64,000 nucleotides of DNA from Candidatus Thalassarchaeaceae archaeon (GCA_030748775.1 JASMLH010000006.1:1-64000); one strand, 5' to 3'. Positions 10,114-19,683 are shown, counted from the stretch's first letter. The notes: generated from the letters alone by a model not told the origin. Numbers and translations: made by a program.

Positions 10114-11232
10114 ATGGTACGGACACTGGTCCTAACATTAGATAGAGACAATGACTTGGGAGTCAAAGCTGGCATCAGAGGGCCCGTAGTAGGACGAAAG
10201 TCCTGCCTTACCGCAGCATTGAGACTGGGGATAGCCGACCCGGAGGAGTCAGACACAAATGCAATTCTAGGCGCACTGCACCACCATGACAGGATTTCCG
10301 AAGGAGCCTCGACTTCAGACGAGGTCGAGATTGCGATTCTAACTGGAGATGTACGGGTCGGTCCGAGAAGCGACCGGGCGATAGCCAGCCAGCTTGACGA
10401 GGTAATCCAGGACTTCCAACCAGACAGTGCGATGCTGGTGACTGATGGAGTCGATGACGAGGCCGCCCTTCCAATAATCACCTCAAGAATAAGAGTCGAC
10501 ACAATAGAGAAGGTAATAGTAAGACAATCCAAGGGAATCGAGGGGACTTACTACTACATCATCAAGGCAGTCGAAGACCCAAGGTTCAGAGCCAGGCTCC
10601 TTGTACCTCTAGCCGTATTCCTGATGATTCTAGGCCTTGGGCTAATTATTCCAAATGGGATTGCACTGATAGGGTCGCTGCCACTTCTAATCGGAATTTG
10701 GCTACTTGGAAAGGGGCTCGGTTTAGAGGCACAAATGGAAAGAGTGGCTATGGAGATGCGTGATAGTGCGACTGGGGGGTTGTTCTCCTCATTACTGTGG
10801 GGTGGATCGGTAGTCTGCATTTTCCTTGCAGTAGCGACAGTATGGGAAGGCATGAACGACCCGGTTCCCGTAGAGGGCAAGATCTACCAGGTGATCGATC
10901 TTGTTGACGAGGCACTTCAGTGGATTATAGGTGCAATATTCTCTTTCCTCCTTGCCTTGGGGGTTCTGCGTTGGAAGGAGGGTTCTTTCACGGGACGGAG
11001 CGTGCTTCTCATCGGCCTCAGCGTTGTAATCTACACGTTCGTTGACGCTTCCATTGGCGTGGCACTGTTGATAACGGGTGGAAGTGAATATAGCCCGACC
11101 TTCGACCAACTCGGGCAGGACTGGTGGCTTCCCTTTTTCTCTTTGGTGCTTTACTACCTTCTAAGGACCGTAGTTCAGTCATTTTCGGAAGACGAGGAGT
11201 TTGGCTCAGGAAACAGATTCTGGGGAGTATAG
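10114..11232 (+). CDS. DUF373 family membrane protein
   Basis: N-terminal 'LTLDRDNDLGVKAGIRGPVVGRKSCLTAALRLGIADPEESDTNAILGAL' typical of DUF373, followed by several TM segments. Confidence 0.88.
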   Translation: MVRTLVLTLDRDNDLGVKAGIRGPVVGRKSCLTAALRLGIADPEESDTNAILGALHHHDRISEGASTSDEVEIAILTGDVRVGPRSDRAIASQLDEVIQDFQPDSAMLVTDGVDDEAALPIITSRIRVDTIEKVIVRQSKGIEGTYYYIIKAVEDPRFRARLLVPLAVFLMILGLGLIIPNGIALIGSLPLLIGIWLLGKGLGLEAQMERVAMEMRDSATGGLFSSLLWGGSVVCIFLAVATVWEGMNDPVPVEGKIYQVIDLVDEALQWIIGAIFSFLLALGVLRWKEGSFTGRSVLLIGLSVVIYTFVDASIGVALLITGGSEYSPTFDQLGQDWWLPFFSLVLYYLLRTVVQSFSEDEEFGSGNRFWGV

Positions 11233-11233
11233 G

Positions 11234-11473
11234 ATGGGAAAATCTCAGACAACGATAGTCTGGAACGGTCCCAAGGAAAGAGGAGAAGCTTTGCTCTCCG
11301 CTATATCTCCAGACGACCCGAATGACTTCGAAGCCGAGATAACTGGAGACGGCGAAGTTGTTGAGCTCCGGATAGTGGTTAATTCGGATGGTCTGCGGCA
11401 GTCGAGAGCAACCGTTGACGATATTCTGGCCTGCCTTGTTGCAGCAGAATCTGGACTTGATGTGATAGGCTGA
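11234..11473 (+). CDS. pcc1: KEOPS complex subunit Pcc1-like
   Basis: 79-aa ORF from ATG 11234: 'ALLSAISPDDPNDFEAEITGDGEVVELRIVVNSDGLRQSRATVDDILACLVAAESG', Pcc1-like (R-AT-DD-L motif). Confidence 0.75.
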   Translation: MGKSQTTIVWNGPKERGEALLSAISPDDPNDFEAEITGDGEVVELRIVVNSDGLRQSRATVDDILACLVAAESGLDVIG

Positions 11474-11493
11474 CTATTCGGACTATTCAAGGC

Positions 11494-12459
11494 ATGGCCA
11501 CTTCTCCAAGGAATGTGGAAAGGCTCCCCCATGACCGTTCTAGCCTCCTGTACTCGACTGATGAAGGAGGTGGGCCCTCGGGAATGCTATTGGATTCTAT
11601 TGACAGGTGGACGGGCGCCATGCTTGCAGATGATGTTGCGAATGATAGGATCGAAGGTGGATTCATAGTGGGAAGGGTCATCTCAAAACAGAGTGGAGTC
11701 GTTGCAGGAAGATTTGCTGTGAACAGAATGATGGAGAGGTGTTTCCAGTCATGCATAGCCTCTTGGTCTGTCGAAGAAGGTCAGATGGTTTCTGAAGGAG
11801 ATCTGATTCTATCAATAGAGGGTCCCTCTGAGGGAGTTTTGAGGTGCGAAAGAGTGATGCTCAACATTATCGGTAGGATGTCTGGAATTGCAACTGAAAC
11901 ATCGGAATGGCTGAGTTCATCTCAGGGCTTCCCTGTTGCCTGTACTAGAAAGACGGAATGGGGCCTATTGGACAAGTGGGCAGTTCACGTTGGCGGGGGA
12001 CTTACCCACAGACTGAACAGGGAAGATGCCCTCATGATCAAAGAGAACGACCTAGCGGTTTTGGAAACGGAGGTGCCCGATGAAAGCTCGGTTGTGGCTA
12101 TTGCTGTAAACAAAGTAGATTTCGATAAGGAGGCTTCATTCTGCACTGTAGAGGTTTCGGATACCAAGCAAGCCATTGAAGCTGCTAAGGCATGGTCAGA
12201 ATGCCAAAATAGACGAAGTGGAAAGGAAAGGATCGTCCTACTGTTGGACAACATGGGGCCATCAAGATGCTCCGAGGCGGCGATGGAATTGAATCGTGAA
12301 GGATTGCGTGACTGGTGTATTCTGGAGGGTTCTGGTGGCATAGAAAGAGAGGCCCTTGGGGAATGGGTGACTCAGTCAGAGGTAGATCTGGTTTCGACTA
12401 GTGCTGTAAACATGGGAGTGGCCCCTTTGGATATCTCTATGATTGTAGGAGGCGAGTGA
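11494..12459 (+). CDS. nadC: Nicotinate-nucleotide pyrophosphorylase (quinolinate phosphoribosyltransferase)
   Basis: 'ERVMLNIIGRMSGIATETSEW', 'CTRKTEWGLLDKWAVHVGGGLTHRLNREDALMIKENDLAVL', 'LLLDNM'. Confidence 0.92.
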   Translation: MATSPRNVERLPHDRSSLLYSTDEGGGPSGMLLDSIDRWTGAMLADDVANDRIEGGFIVGRVISKQSGVVAGRFAVNRMMERCFQSCIASWSVEEGQMVSEGDLILSIEGPSEGVLRCERVMLNIIGRMSGIATETSEWLSSSQGFPVACTRKTEWGLLDKWAVHVGGGLTHRLNREDALMIKENDLAVLETEVPDESSVVAIAVNKVDFDKEASFCTVEVSDTKQAIEAAKAWSECQNRRSGKERIVLLLDNMGPSRCSEAAMELNREGLRDWCILEGSGGIEREALGEWVTQSEVDLVSTSAVNMGVAPLDISMIVGGE

Positions 12460-13245
12460 ATGGCAGATTTACCTGAAAGCCATCCTCGTAGAAGCTCGCT
12501 TTTGGCTAGGCAGAAGATTGTTGATGGAACCAAAAAGGGACTATTGGCAGACTCGTCCATGATTGCGCATGGCAGGGGTGAAGCCTTTGACTATCTACTG
12601 GGAGAGAGAACGACCGATTCTGCTGCCATGGCAATTAGACATGTTGCAACACTACTGATCTCAGCAGAGAGGCCGGTGATTTCCGCAAATGGTAATACTG
12701 TCGTCCTAGCAGGTGAGAGTCTGATCAGAGTTGCCGCAGTAGTAGGTTGTCCGATAGAGGTTAATCTGTATTATCGCACACCGGAAAGAGTGTTCGGGCT
12801 GCTTTCTCTGCTACAGGAACAGCGGGATTCTGTCGCCGAAGAGAAAGGGCCGAGCGAGTTCAAAGGCGATTGGGGAAAGGCGGTTCGTTCGGTACGGCTT
12901 CTTGGAGATGAGGCGGACTTCAGGATTGAGGGGCTCGAAGGTCCGCGTTCGTTATGCACCGAAGATGGAATTGGTTTAGGCGATTTGATTCTAGTTCCGC
13001 TAGAGGACGGAGACAGATGCGAAGCTCTGATTTCTTTGGGAAAGCAGGTTTGCGTAATCGACTTGAATCCTCTTTCCAGAACCGCCAGGACTGCGAGTGT
13101 AACAATCGTAGACGAGGTGTCCAGGGCTTCAATTTCCCTACTCTCAGAGGTCCTCAACCCCACAAAGATAGAAGGTGAGTGGGATAACGATGCTGCTCTG
13201 AGAGATTCACTGAAACACATGTCTAACTCAATTGATAGGCTCTAG
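12460..13245 (+). CDS. 4-phosphopantoate--beta-alanine ligase (archaeal CoA pathway)
   Basis: 'SHPRRSSLLARQKIVDGTKKGLLADSSMIAHGRGEAFDYLLGE', 'RPVISANGNTVVL', 'VIDLNPLSRTARTASVTIVDEVSRA'. Confidence 0.9.
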   Translation: MADLPESHPRRSSLLARQKIVDGTKKGLLADSSMIAHGRGEAFDYLLGERTTDSAAMAIRHVATLLISAERPVISANGNTVVLAGESLIRVAAVVGCPIEVNLYYRTPERVFGLLSLLQEQRDSVAEEKGPSEFKGDWGKAVRSVRLLGDEADFRIEGLEGPRSLCTEDGIGLGDLILVPLEDGDRCEALISLGKQVCVIDLNPLSRTARTASVTIVDEVSRASISLLSEVLNPTKIEGEWDNDAALRDSLKHMSNSIDRL

Positions 13246-14459
13246 TTGCTCATCGAAGAAAGAGTCTCTACGCATCGGCCAGCAATTGCCTCTCCCACTT
13301 CACTGGTGGAGGCGTTGCCCCCGAGATCATAGGTTACCTTACCTCCAGATGAAAGGTGGGACGAAATAGCCCCCTCTAGAACCTCAGCGCATAGAATTGC
13401 GTCATTATCATCATGACGCGCACCGAGTGTCTCGAACATCAGTTGTATCGAGGAGATTGCCGCAATTGGATTGACCATGTTTTTTCCGGCATACTTTGGG
13501 GATGAGCCATGAACAGGTTCGAAGAGCATGTGATTGTCTCCAATGTTGGCACTGGCGGCCATTCCCATTCCACCCTGAAGAACCGAGGCGAGATCTGTGG
13601 CTATGTCCCCAAACATGTTCGGCAGGACCACGATGTCTAGGTCCTCTGGATTCCTAACCAGCCACATTGAAAACGCATCGATATACGCCTCATTTGTCTC
13701 AATTTCTGGATTGTCGGCAGAAACCTCCCTGAACACCTTCCGAAATAGCCGGCATCCTCTGGTCACATTGCTCTTGTCTACGCAAGTAACCTTCTGAGGT
13801 GATTTCTGACGCATTGATCGCCTCTTGGCCAAATCAAATGCGAACCTGATGACTCTTTCACTACCCATTCTGGAGATTGGCCTTGCATCCCATTCCACCT
13901 GACCTTCTAAGCCTGGGAATTTTTCAATTACGATCGGTGAGTCCTTCTCCCCTCCCTGCGCGGACATAGCAGACCTGCGAAGTAGAGAATGATAGAGCCC
14001 TTCTGTATTCTCTCTGATCAGCACCATATCCACAAGACTGTGGTCCCAGACATCGCTGAAGTTGCCATGTACCTTGTGGTTCACCCCCTGGTAAAGCTTC
14101 ACAGGCCTAACGTTTGCGTACAGATCCAAAGCGGACCTGAGGCCCAACAGAACCTGTCCACCTGCCACGTCGCCATTTGGTAGAGAAGCCCCGGGCCAGC
14201 CCACTGCACCTACGACGATTGCATCGGAATTGTCCCTGCAGTGTTCGAAAGAACCCGATGGCCATTCTTCTCCAGTTTCTAAGTAGTGTTGCCCCCCGCA
14301 AGGTATCTCCGTGGTTTCGAAAGAAATGGGGCCGAACTCCTCAAAGGCGGAAATGACCTTCTTTGCCTGATCTATAACCTCTGGGCCTGTTCCATCTCCC
14401 GGCAAGAGGGTCAAACGGTAGGCCGCCATGAATGCTGGCACCTGCTTTTCATTCATCAA
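13242..14459 (-). CDS. Isocitrate/isopropylmalate dehydrogenase family protein
   Basis: 'LLPGDGTGPEVIDQAKKV', 'DMVLIRENTEGLYHS', 'LPNMFGDIATDLASVLQGGMGMAASANIGD', 'FEPVHGSSPKYAGKNMVNPIAAI'. Confidence 0.92.
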   Translation of the reverse strand: MMNEKQVPAFMAAYRLTLLPGDGTGPEVIDQAKKVISAFEEFGPISFETTEIPCGGQHYLETGEEWPSGSFEHCRDNSDAIVVGAVGWPGASLPNGDVAGGQVLLGLRSALDLYANVRPVKLYQGVNHKVHGNFSDVWDHSLVDMVLIRENTEGLYHSLLRRSAMSAQGGEKDSPIVIEKFPGLEGQVEWDARPISRMGSERVIRFAFDLAKRRSMRQKSPQKVTCVDKSNVTRGCRLFRKVFREVSADNPEIETNEAYIDAFSMWLVRNPEDLDIVVLPNMFGDIATDLASVLQGGMGMAASANIGDNHMLFEPVHGSSPKYAGKNMVNPIAAISSIQLMFETLGARHDDNDAILCAEVLEGAISSHLSSGGKVTYDLGGNASTSEVGEAIAGRCVETLSSMSN

Positions 14460-14528
14460 TCCAACCCCGAGGAAATCAGAGTGAGTATAGGAGATAATTC
14501 ATAGACGGTCGGTGTCACAACACCGCCG

Positions 14529-15137
14529 ATGGGCAGTAGGTCAGAAGATGGGAACGAAGGGTCCAAGATTGACGTGAGAACCCTACCTGAATCGGTTGCC
14601 CTCCTTTGGGAAGCAATGCTCCGGCAGAATCCAAACTGGGATTTGTCAGAATGGCTAAACGAAAGGGCATCCGAAGAGCTAGGGTTGCTGGAATTGCATC
14701 TGGGAAGGGAGCGGCTTAGGCACGAGCAGAAATTGCATAGAATTGAGAACCTGGTAAAGCAACTGAAGAGAAAACGAGAGACTGCTCAGGGAACTACATG
14801 GATGGACCCGCACCAGAGGAATTTATTCGATGTTTATGGGGCCAAAGAGGGTGGTGAAACTGAGCATTCTGAGCAAATCGATGAAATCGTTCCACTAGTT
14901 GATCTAGGCTCCCTGGGTTCTGATGATGATCCCATTCTATCGATTGTCGCAGAGCATATCATTAGTACCATCGAAGAGGTTGATCCTGCTAGGAATGGGG
15001 TGCATTTTGAGACTATCAGCAAGGCACTAGGTACCATTGGAATCAGGACTGACGAGGTGGACGAGGCCCTCTCTTGGCTATTGCAGAGAAGCATTGTATT
15101 CGAGATGGACCAAGATGTCTTCGTGATTGACGGCTGA
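14529..15137 (+). CDS. Hypothetical protein, coiled-coil plus C-terminal winged-helix-like region; partner of the methylase gene
   Basis: 202-aa ORF; charged helical middle; C-terminus 'HFETISKALGTIGIRTDEVDEALSWLLQRSIVFEMDQDVFVIDG' resembles a wHTH; TGA directly abuts the ATG of the next gene. Confidence 0.8.
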   Translation: MGSRSEDGNEGSKIDVRTLPESVALLWEAMLRQNPNWDLSEWLNERASEELGLLELHLGRERLRHEQKLHRIENLVKQLKRKRETAQGTTWMDPHQRNLFDVYGAKEGGETEHSEQIDEIVPLVDLGSLGSDDDPILSIVAEHIISTIEEVDPARNGVHFETISKALGTIGIRTDEVDEALSWLLQRSIVFEMDQDVFVIDG

Positions 15138-17174
15138 ATGAATTGGTTCGACCCAATAGTATCCTTCAAAGAAGATGAGCTGTTGGCTCGGCCAGACATG
15201 TCGAGCGAAACTTCTGGTTGGTATGCAAGGCTGGATCACGCATGCCCCGAAAGGGATTCTCAGATTCAGATATGGCTTGATTCCTGGATGGATGCCACGC
15301 TGAACGGTCAGCCAGTCGCAGCTGCCCTTCCTGTTGGATGGCCCACCCTTCCAGCAGGCCTTGTAAGTAACCCGGGTGGGGTACTAGATCACCTACTTGC
15401 CAGACATGAGGCCGAGAGTGATGGTAGATCCCCACGAGGAGTTTATGCAACTCCTGCAAAGTTCGTCGATGGAATCCTTTACGATGAGTTGCAAAAGGGA
15501 AGAAGCCAGAGAAAGGAGCCTCCAGCGACTCTCTCTCTAGCAGCACTTCCCCCTAGTTTCAGGTCGTTCGCAAGGCAGGTGAACGAAGACATTCGGGGAC
15601 CTCCCTCAATTGAAAACAGTTGCTCAGGTGGCTTGGAGGGAAGCACCGAGTCCGGAATTCCTCTGCCGTTTTCGGACCCGTGTGTAGGAGCAGGGCTATT
15701 TGCCGAGAGGGTCCTTCGAATTCACGCCGAAAGAACGATGTCTATGAACCCTGAAAAAAGGAAGGAAGACACTCTCAGGCTCCTAGAAGGACTTCAGTTG
15801 ATTGACTCTTCTGAAATCGCCGTGGAGAGTGCCAGAAAGAGGCTACTAATTGTCTTGGCAAGATTGGGTTTGGTAGATCTTAGGGGAGAGGGGAGCATAG
15901 GAGAGATCGGCAAAGACGAAGCCATGCTGATTCTTGAGGGCAATGTCCGCTGCGGCGATCCACTACGCGGTGAGTGGCCTTGGAACGAAAGGCCAAAACT
16001 AGTTGTTTCGAGGCCTCCTTGGCTCCGAATAAAGGACAGGTTCAGAGGACATCCCGATGGGAGTAGGATGAGGAAGGATCTATCCAGGGAGCTACGCGAG
16101 TTCAAAGATTCGAACGGAAAGCCAAGATTCTCCGCGATAAAGGGCAATGTCAATCTGTACAGACTTTTCATTGAGAGGAGTCTACAACTCTGTGAAAATG
16201 GGGGAAGGGTCAGGCTGATTGTCCCAGACTCCGTACTCAGGGAAAAGAGCAGTTCACCTCTGAGGAGGATAATGGTCCAGGAGAACGATTGGGAGAGTGT
16301 CTGGTCCTTCCCGGATGACAATCAACTTCTATTCGGAGGCTCGCAAGGGGTTGCAGTACTGGCAATTACAGCCGGTGGAAGCACTGAGGTTCTAACGAGT
16401 TTTGGACCACTAACGACTGCAGACATCGTCCCAGGCAAGGGCCTAGACTCATCTTCCCCCTTCCTTGAACTAGAGAGGGGGCCGTGGTCGATGTGGACAG
16501 ACACTAAATGGGCGGTTCCAAAAATGCCAAGGAATTCTATGGAGCGCGAGAGCACTCTAAGAGCGATTGGTTCATTGGCGGACAAGCCCAGATTGGTTGA
16601 GGAGGGCACTTGGCTGAACCCCGGTGGTAAGCGAATAAAAGTCAGAGTTGGTGAGATTGACAGAGGATCCTGGTCCAGCAGCATCAAAGACTGGGATCCA
16701 GAAGTTCCTGGGATTCCTTTCATTCGTGGGACACACATAGATTTGGTAGATGGAGAGGTTTGCCTTGTGCACCCGGCCATCAACCCCGATGCTTCTAATG
16801 ATGTCCATAACAAACTGGCGAAGTGGGAGGGTCCAGGAGAAATGCAGTCCGGACATCGAATTGCATGCCAGGCGATTGTAAATCCTCAAATTGAGCGTAG
16901 GCTTCTATGGACGGTGATTCCCCCAGGTTGTGTAATCGGGAACTCCGTCAGCTTCCTGGATCTCCCTCCCCATGTAGTTAAAGGTCTGAAAGAGAGATTC
17001 GGGAACATCGGCAAGGGGATGGAAGTTCTGGCTAAACAACTCAATTCTGAAGAATTGGACTTGTGGTCTAAGGCTTGGGCTGCGAACAACAACGTGAACA
17101 ACTACGAGATAGAGACTCTGCCATTCGAAGACTTGGAGGCGGCCCGCTCAGATTCGTATATCGGAAATCAATGA
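15138..17174 (+). CDS. Eco57I/type IIG-like N6-adenine DNA methylase with TaqI-like target-recognition region; degenerate motif IV (RPPW)
   Basis: Motif I-like 'FSDPCVGAGLFAERVL', motif IV 'KLVVSRPPWLRIKDRF', 'VNLYRLFIERSLQLCENGGRVRLIVPDSVLREKSSSPLRR', TRD-like 'IPFIRGTHIDLV...' and C-terminal 'NNVNNYEIETLPFED'. Confidence 0.8.
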   Translation: MNWFDPIVSFKEDELLARPDMSSETSGWYARLDHACPERDSQIQIWLDSWMDATLNGQPVAAALPVGWPTLPAGLVSNPGGVLDHLLARHEAESDGRSPRGVYATPAKFVDGILYDELQKGRSQRKEPPATLSLAALPPSFRSFARQVNEDIRGPPSIENSCSGGLEGSTESGIPLPFSDPCVGAGLFAERVLRIHAERTMSMNPEKRKEDTLRLLEGLQLIDSSEIAVESARKRLLIVLARLGLVDLRGEGSIGEIGKDEAMLILEGNVRCGDPLRGEWPWNERPKLVVSRPPWLRIKDRFRGHPDGSRMRKDLSRELREFKDSNGKPRFSAIKGNVNLYRLFIERSLQLCENGGRVRLIVPDSVLREKSSSPLRRIMVQENDWESVWSFPDDNQLLFGGSQGVAVLAITAGGSTEVLTSFGPLTTADIVPGKGLDSSSPFLELERGPWSMWTDTKWAVPKMPRNSMERESTLRAIGSLADKPRLVEEGTWLNPGGKRIKVRVGEIDRGSWSSSIKDWDPEVPGIPFIRGTHIDLVDGEVCLVHPAINPDASNDVHNKLAKWEGPGEMQSGHRIACQAIVNPQIERRLLWTVIPPGCVIGNSVSFLDLPPHVVKGLKERFGNIGKGMEVLAKQLNSEELDLWSKAWAANNNVNNYEIETLPFEDLEAARSDSYIGNQ

Positions 17175-17306
17175 CTTTGTTGAAACAGACATCAGGATTC
17201 CGATTCCCACAATCCGGAAAATCGATCGAGCAGGGAGAATGGATTAATATCCTTGCTACGCGTACGCTGGACGTTCCAGTCCCCGGAGCGCTAGTAGGAG
17301 AACATA

Positions 17307-17885
17307 ATGGGCATTAATCCCAAGATTGGAATAACCGGTCTTCCTCGATCTGGGAAGTCTGCGGTGCTTCAGAAAGTAATGGACATGATCAGTGAAGAGG
17401 GTGGTGGATCCATCCGGACCCGAGGGCCTTCCCCCCCAGAACACATCATAGGAGGAATGAGGTGTGAGGCAGTCATCGAGGATGGTGAACGAGTGGGTTA
17501 TGCTTGTGTGAACATCATCACTGGGGAGAAGGGGGTCATGGCTCATAGGAATATTGACTCCAGAAACAGGGTTCTTGGTTTTGGGATTGACCCGAGTGAG
17601 ATCGACCGGGTGGGCGTGCCGGCAATAATGGATAGTATTGGGAACTGTGAAATCCTGGTAATCGACGAGGTTGGGAAGTTCACTGTAGAGAGTGAGGGTT
17701 TCGTTAATGCGGTGAGAGTTGCGCTACAGCACGATAAGCCAACGTTGCTAACACTTCACAAAAAAAGCAGACATCCTCTGTTGCAGGACATTAGAAGGAG
17801 AGACGATGCTAGAATTCTGGAGGTTACCCCGGTTAACAGGTCCCTCCTGCCCTACAAGATTCACAAGCTAATTCAGGAGTTTTGA
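17307..17885 (+). CDS. THEP1-type nucleoside-triphosphatase
   Basis: Walker A 'GITGLPRSGKSAVLQKV', 'CEILVIDEVGKFTVESEGF', 'KPTLLTLHKKSRHPLLQDIRRRDDARILEVTPVNRSLLP'. Confidence 0.88.
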   Translation: MGINPKIGITGLPRSGKSAVLQKVMDMISEEGGGSIRTRGPSPPEHIIGGMRCEAVIEDGERVGYACVNIITGEKGVMAHRNIDSRNRVLGFGIDPSEIDRVGVPAIMDSIGNCEILVIDEVGKFTVESEGFVNAVRVALQHDKPTLLTLHKKSRHPLLQDIRRRDDARILEVTPVNRSLLPYKIHKLIQEF

Positions 17886-17912
17886 GGCGATTTTCTCGGT
17901 CAAGTTGATTCG

Positions 17913-18290
17913 GTGTCCTCCAACCAAGATGGTGTGGATGCGCCCGCGGAACGTCTTTCGAGGATTGTAATCTCCTTGTCCATATCTCTATTCCTGATTT
18001 CATCCATTGCATACATGGATGATAGAATGGAGCTTACCGAGATTGGGCTGTGGACGGTTTTCGCTGGATTGGCAGTTCTATGTTCAGTTTTCGCACTGCT
18101 ATTGACTTTCTCTACTGGAAGACCCCATGGCTCACTCCCAACGGATGATTGGATAAGTAGAGAGGACGAGGAAGTAATGAGAGAACGTCTCCAGAGAGAG
18201 ATGGACGAGGCGGGAGTAGACCGTCTTGGCTCCAATTGGGCAAGAATGGAGATGAGGCATCTCGAGTCGAAGCATAGTGAGGAGGAGTAA
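17913..18290 (+). CDS. Small membrane protein of unknown function
   Basis: 125-aa ORF with two predicted TM stretches and a charged C-terminus, in a co-directional run of genes. Confidence 0.6.
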   Translation: MSSNQDGVDAPAERLSRIVISLSISLFLISSIAYMDDRMELTEIGLWTVFAGLAVLCSVFALLLTFSTGRPHGSLPTDDWISREDEEVMRERLQREMDEAGVDRLGSNWARMEMRHLESKHSEEE

Positions 18291-18301
18291 GGAGCGAAAC
18301 C

Positions 18302-18727
18302 TTGACCCGCCCTAGTCATTACGTCGAAATAAGTGAGACCATGGGAGAAGTGCCGAGCGACCTTAGATACACCGCAGAACATGAGTGGGTGAGAATTGAT
18401 GGGGAAAATCTGGAAATAGGCATTACCGACTTTGCCCAGGACGCATTGACAGAGGTCGTCTGGGTGGAATGGGAAAAAGAGGAAGGAGAGTCAATTGATG
18501 CTATGGAATCTTTCGCTAGCATAGAATCTGTAAAATCAGTAAGTCAGATCTACTCTCCTGTATCAGGAGAGATTGTTGGCTTCAACGATGAACTAATGGA
18601 TAATCCAGCAAGCATTAACGAGGACCCCTATGGCGAGGGTTGGATCTGTAAAATAAAGGCTTCAGACATCTCTGACTTAGGTGGTTTGCTTGACGCAAGT
18701 GGCTATGCCGAATTGATCGGAGATTGA
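18302..18727 (+). CDS. gcvH: Glycine cleavage system H protein; start may be ATG 18341
   Basis: 'LRYTAEHEWVRIDGENLEIGITDFAQDALTEVVWVEW...FASIESVKSVSQIYSPVSGEIVGFNDELMDNPASINEDPYGEGWICKI' with the lipoyl-lysine ESVKSV motif. Confidence 0.93.
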   Translation: MTRPSHYVEISETMGEVPSDLRYTAEHEWVRIDGENLEIGITDFAQDALTEVVWVEWEKEEGESIDAMESFASIESVKSVSQIYSPVSGEIVGFNDELMDNPASINEDPYGEGWICKIKASDISDLGGLLDASGYAELIGD

Positions 18728-19269
18728 AAATGACCAATCTTCGAAGGGTAAACGTGTATGTTGACGGGTCCTGCTTCGAGAATCGAAACGTAACTTCCTC
18801 TACAAGGGCTGGATGGGGATTCTGCGTCGTAGAGGGAGACTTAGGTAGAGGTAACGGGAAGGGCCAAATCATCGAAGAAATGAGTGGGGAAGTGGTGACT
18901 TCCCCGATGTCAGACGGATTCCTAGGAGCCGAGGTGGGTTCTAACAACACTGCTGAGCTCTCTGGAATCGCCAATGCGTTGAGGTGGCTGCTAAGTCAAG
19001 GAGACGTCGGGATTGCGACAATCAAGGCGGATTCGGAGTATGCTTTGAATATCGCATCGGGGTTGTGGAAGGCTAAGGCCAACAAAGAGCTTGCCAGCAA
19101 GACCAGAAATCTGTGGGAGGAGACATCTCAGATTCTCGATCTTCATGGGGAGCATGTCAAGGCACACAGAGGCCATCGATGGAACGAGCGAGCTGACCAT
19201 CTGGCGTTCCGAGCAATGCGAGGCGAGGTTCCTTTACCATTGCAGTTCTGGAAGCCCGGAAACAGGTAG
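18724..19269 (+). CDS. rnhA: Ribonuclease HI
   Basis: 'VYVDGSCFENRN', 'GSNNTAELSGIANAL', 'IKADSEYALNIASGLWKAKANKELASK', 'VKAHRGHRWNERADHLA' (RNase HI catalytic residues). Confidence 0.92.
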   Translation: MKMTNLRRVNVYVDGSCFENRNVTSSTRAGWGFCVVEGDLGRGNGKGQIIEEMSGEVVTSPMSDGFLGAEVGSNNTAELSGIANALRWLLSQGDVGIATIKADSEYALNIASGLWKAKANKELASKTRNLWEETSQILDLHGEHVKAHRGHRWNERADHLAFRAMRGEVPLPLQFWKPGNR

Positions 19270-19683
19270 TCAGTTCTCCTTTAGTGGACCTAGGCTTAGC
19301 AATACATACAAAGATTGCAAAATCATTAGCATCGCAACTAGGGAGATTAGAAGGCCCGTGGGGTCAGGAAGATGTGGTTGAAGTTGGTTTCCAGCCACCC
19401 AAGAGCAGGCAAGAAGAAGGATGGCTGCTCCCAACTCTATCTTGGCGGCTCTTCTGGGTTCTTCCCAAAGATCGAGCCATGGAATCAAGCCACTCCTGCG
19501 GAATGTAGCCCGATACCAGGCGACATAGCCCATGGATGCGCCCACTAGGCCAATGATGCCTCTCGAGAAGCTCTTATCGTCCCAAGGCCCGGATGGTGCG
19601 AAGCCAATGAAAAGAGCATTCAGAATGAGTAATGAAGAGATTGCAGCCATTACCCGCCATTCTGGTTCTCCGTCTTGTGTCAT
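19270..19683 (-). CDS. Integral membrane protein, 137 aa
   Basis: From ATG at 19683: MTQDGEPEWRVMAAISSLLILNALFIGF... with about 4 hydrophobic segments; the longer ORF-track start is antisense to the dehydratase gene. Confidence 0.65.
   Translation of the reverse strand: MTQDGEPEWRVMAAISSLLILNALFIGFAPSGPWDDKSFSRGIIGLVGASMGYVAWYRATFRRSGLIPWLDLWEEPRRAAKIELGAAILLLACSWVAGNQLQPHLPDPTGLLISLVAMLMILQSLYVLLSLGPLKEN

Noticed and set aside
15138-17174. Complete restriction-modification system
   Set aside because: No nuclease motif (PD-(D/E)xK, HNH) was recognised in the methylase-like protein or its neighbours, so only the atypical methylase pair is claimed.
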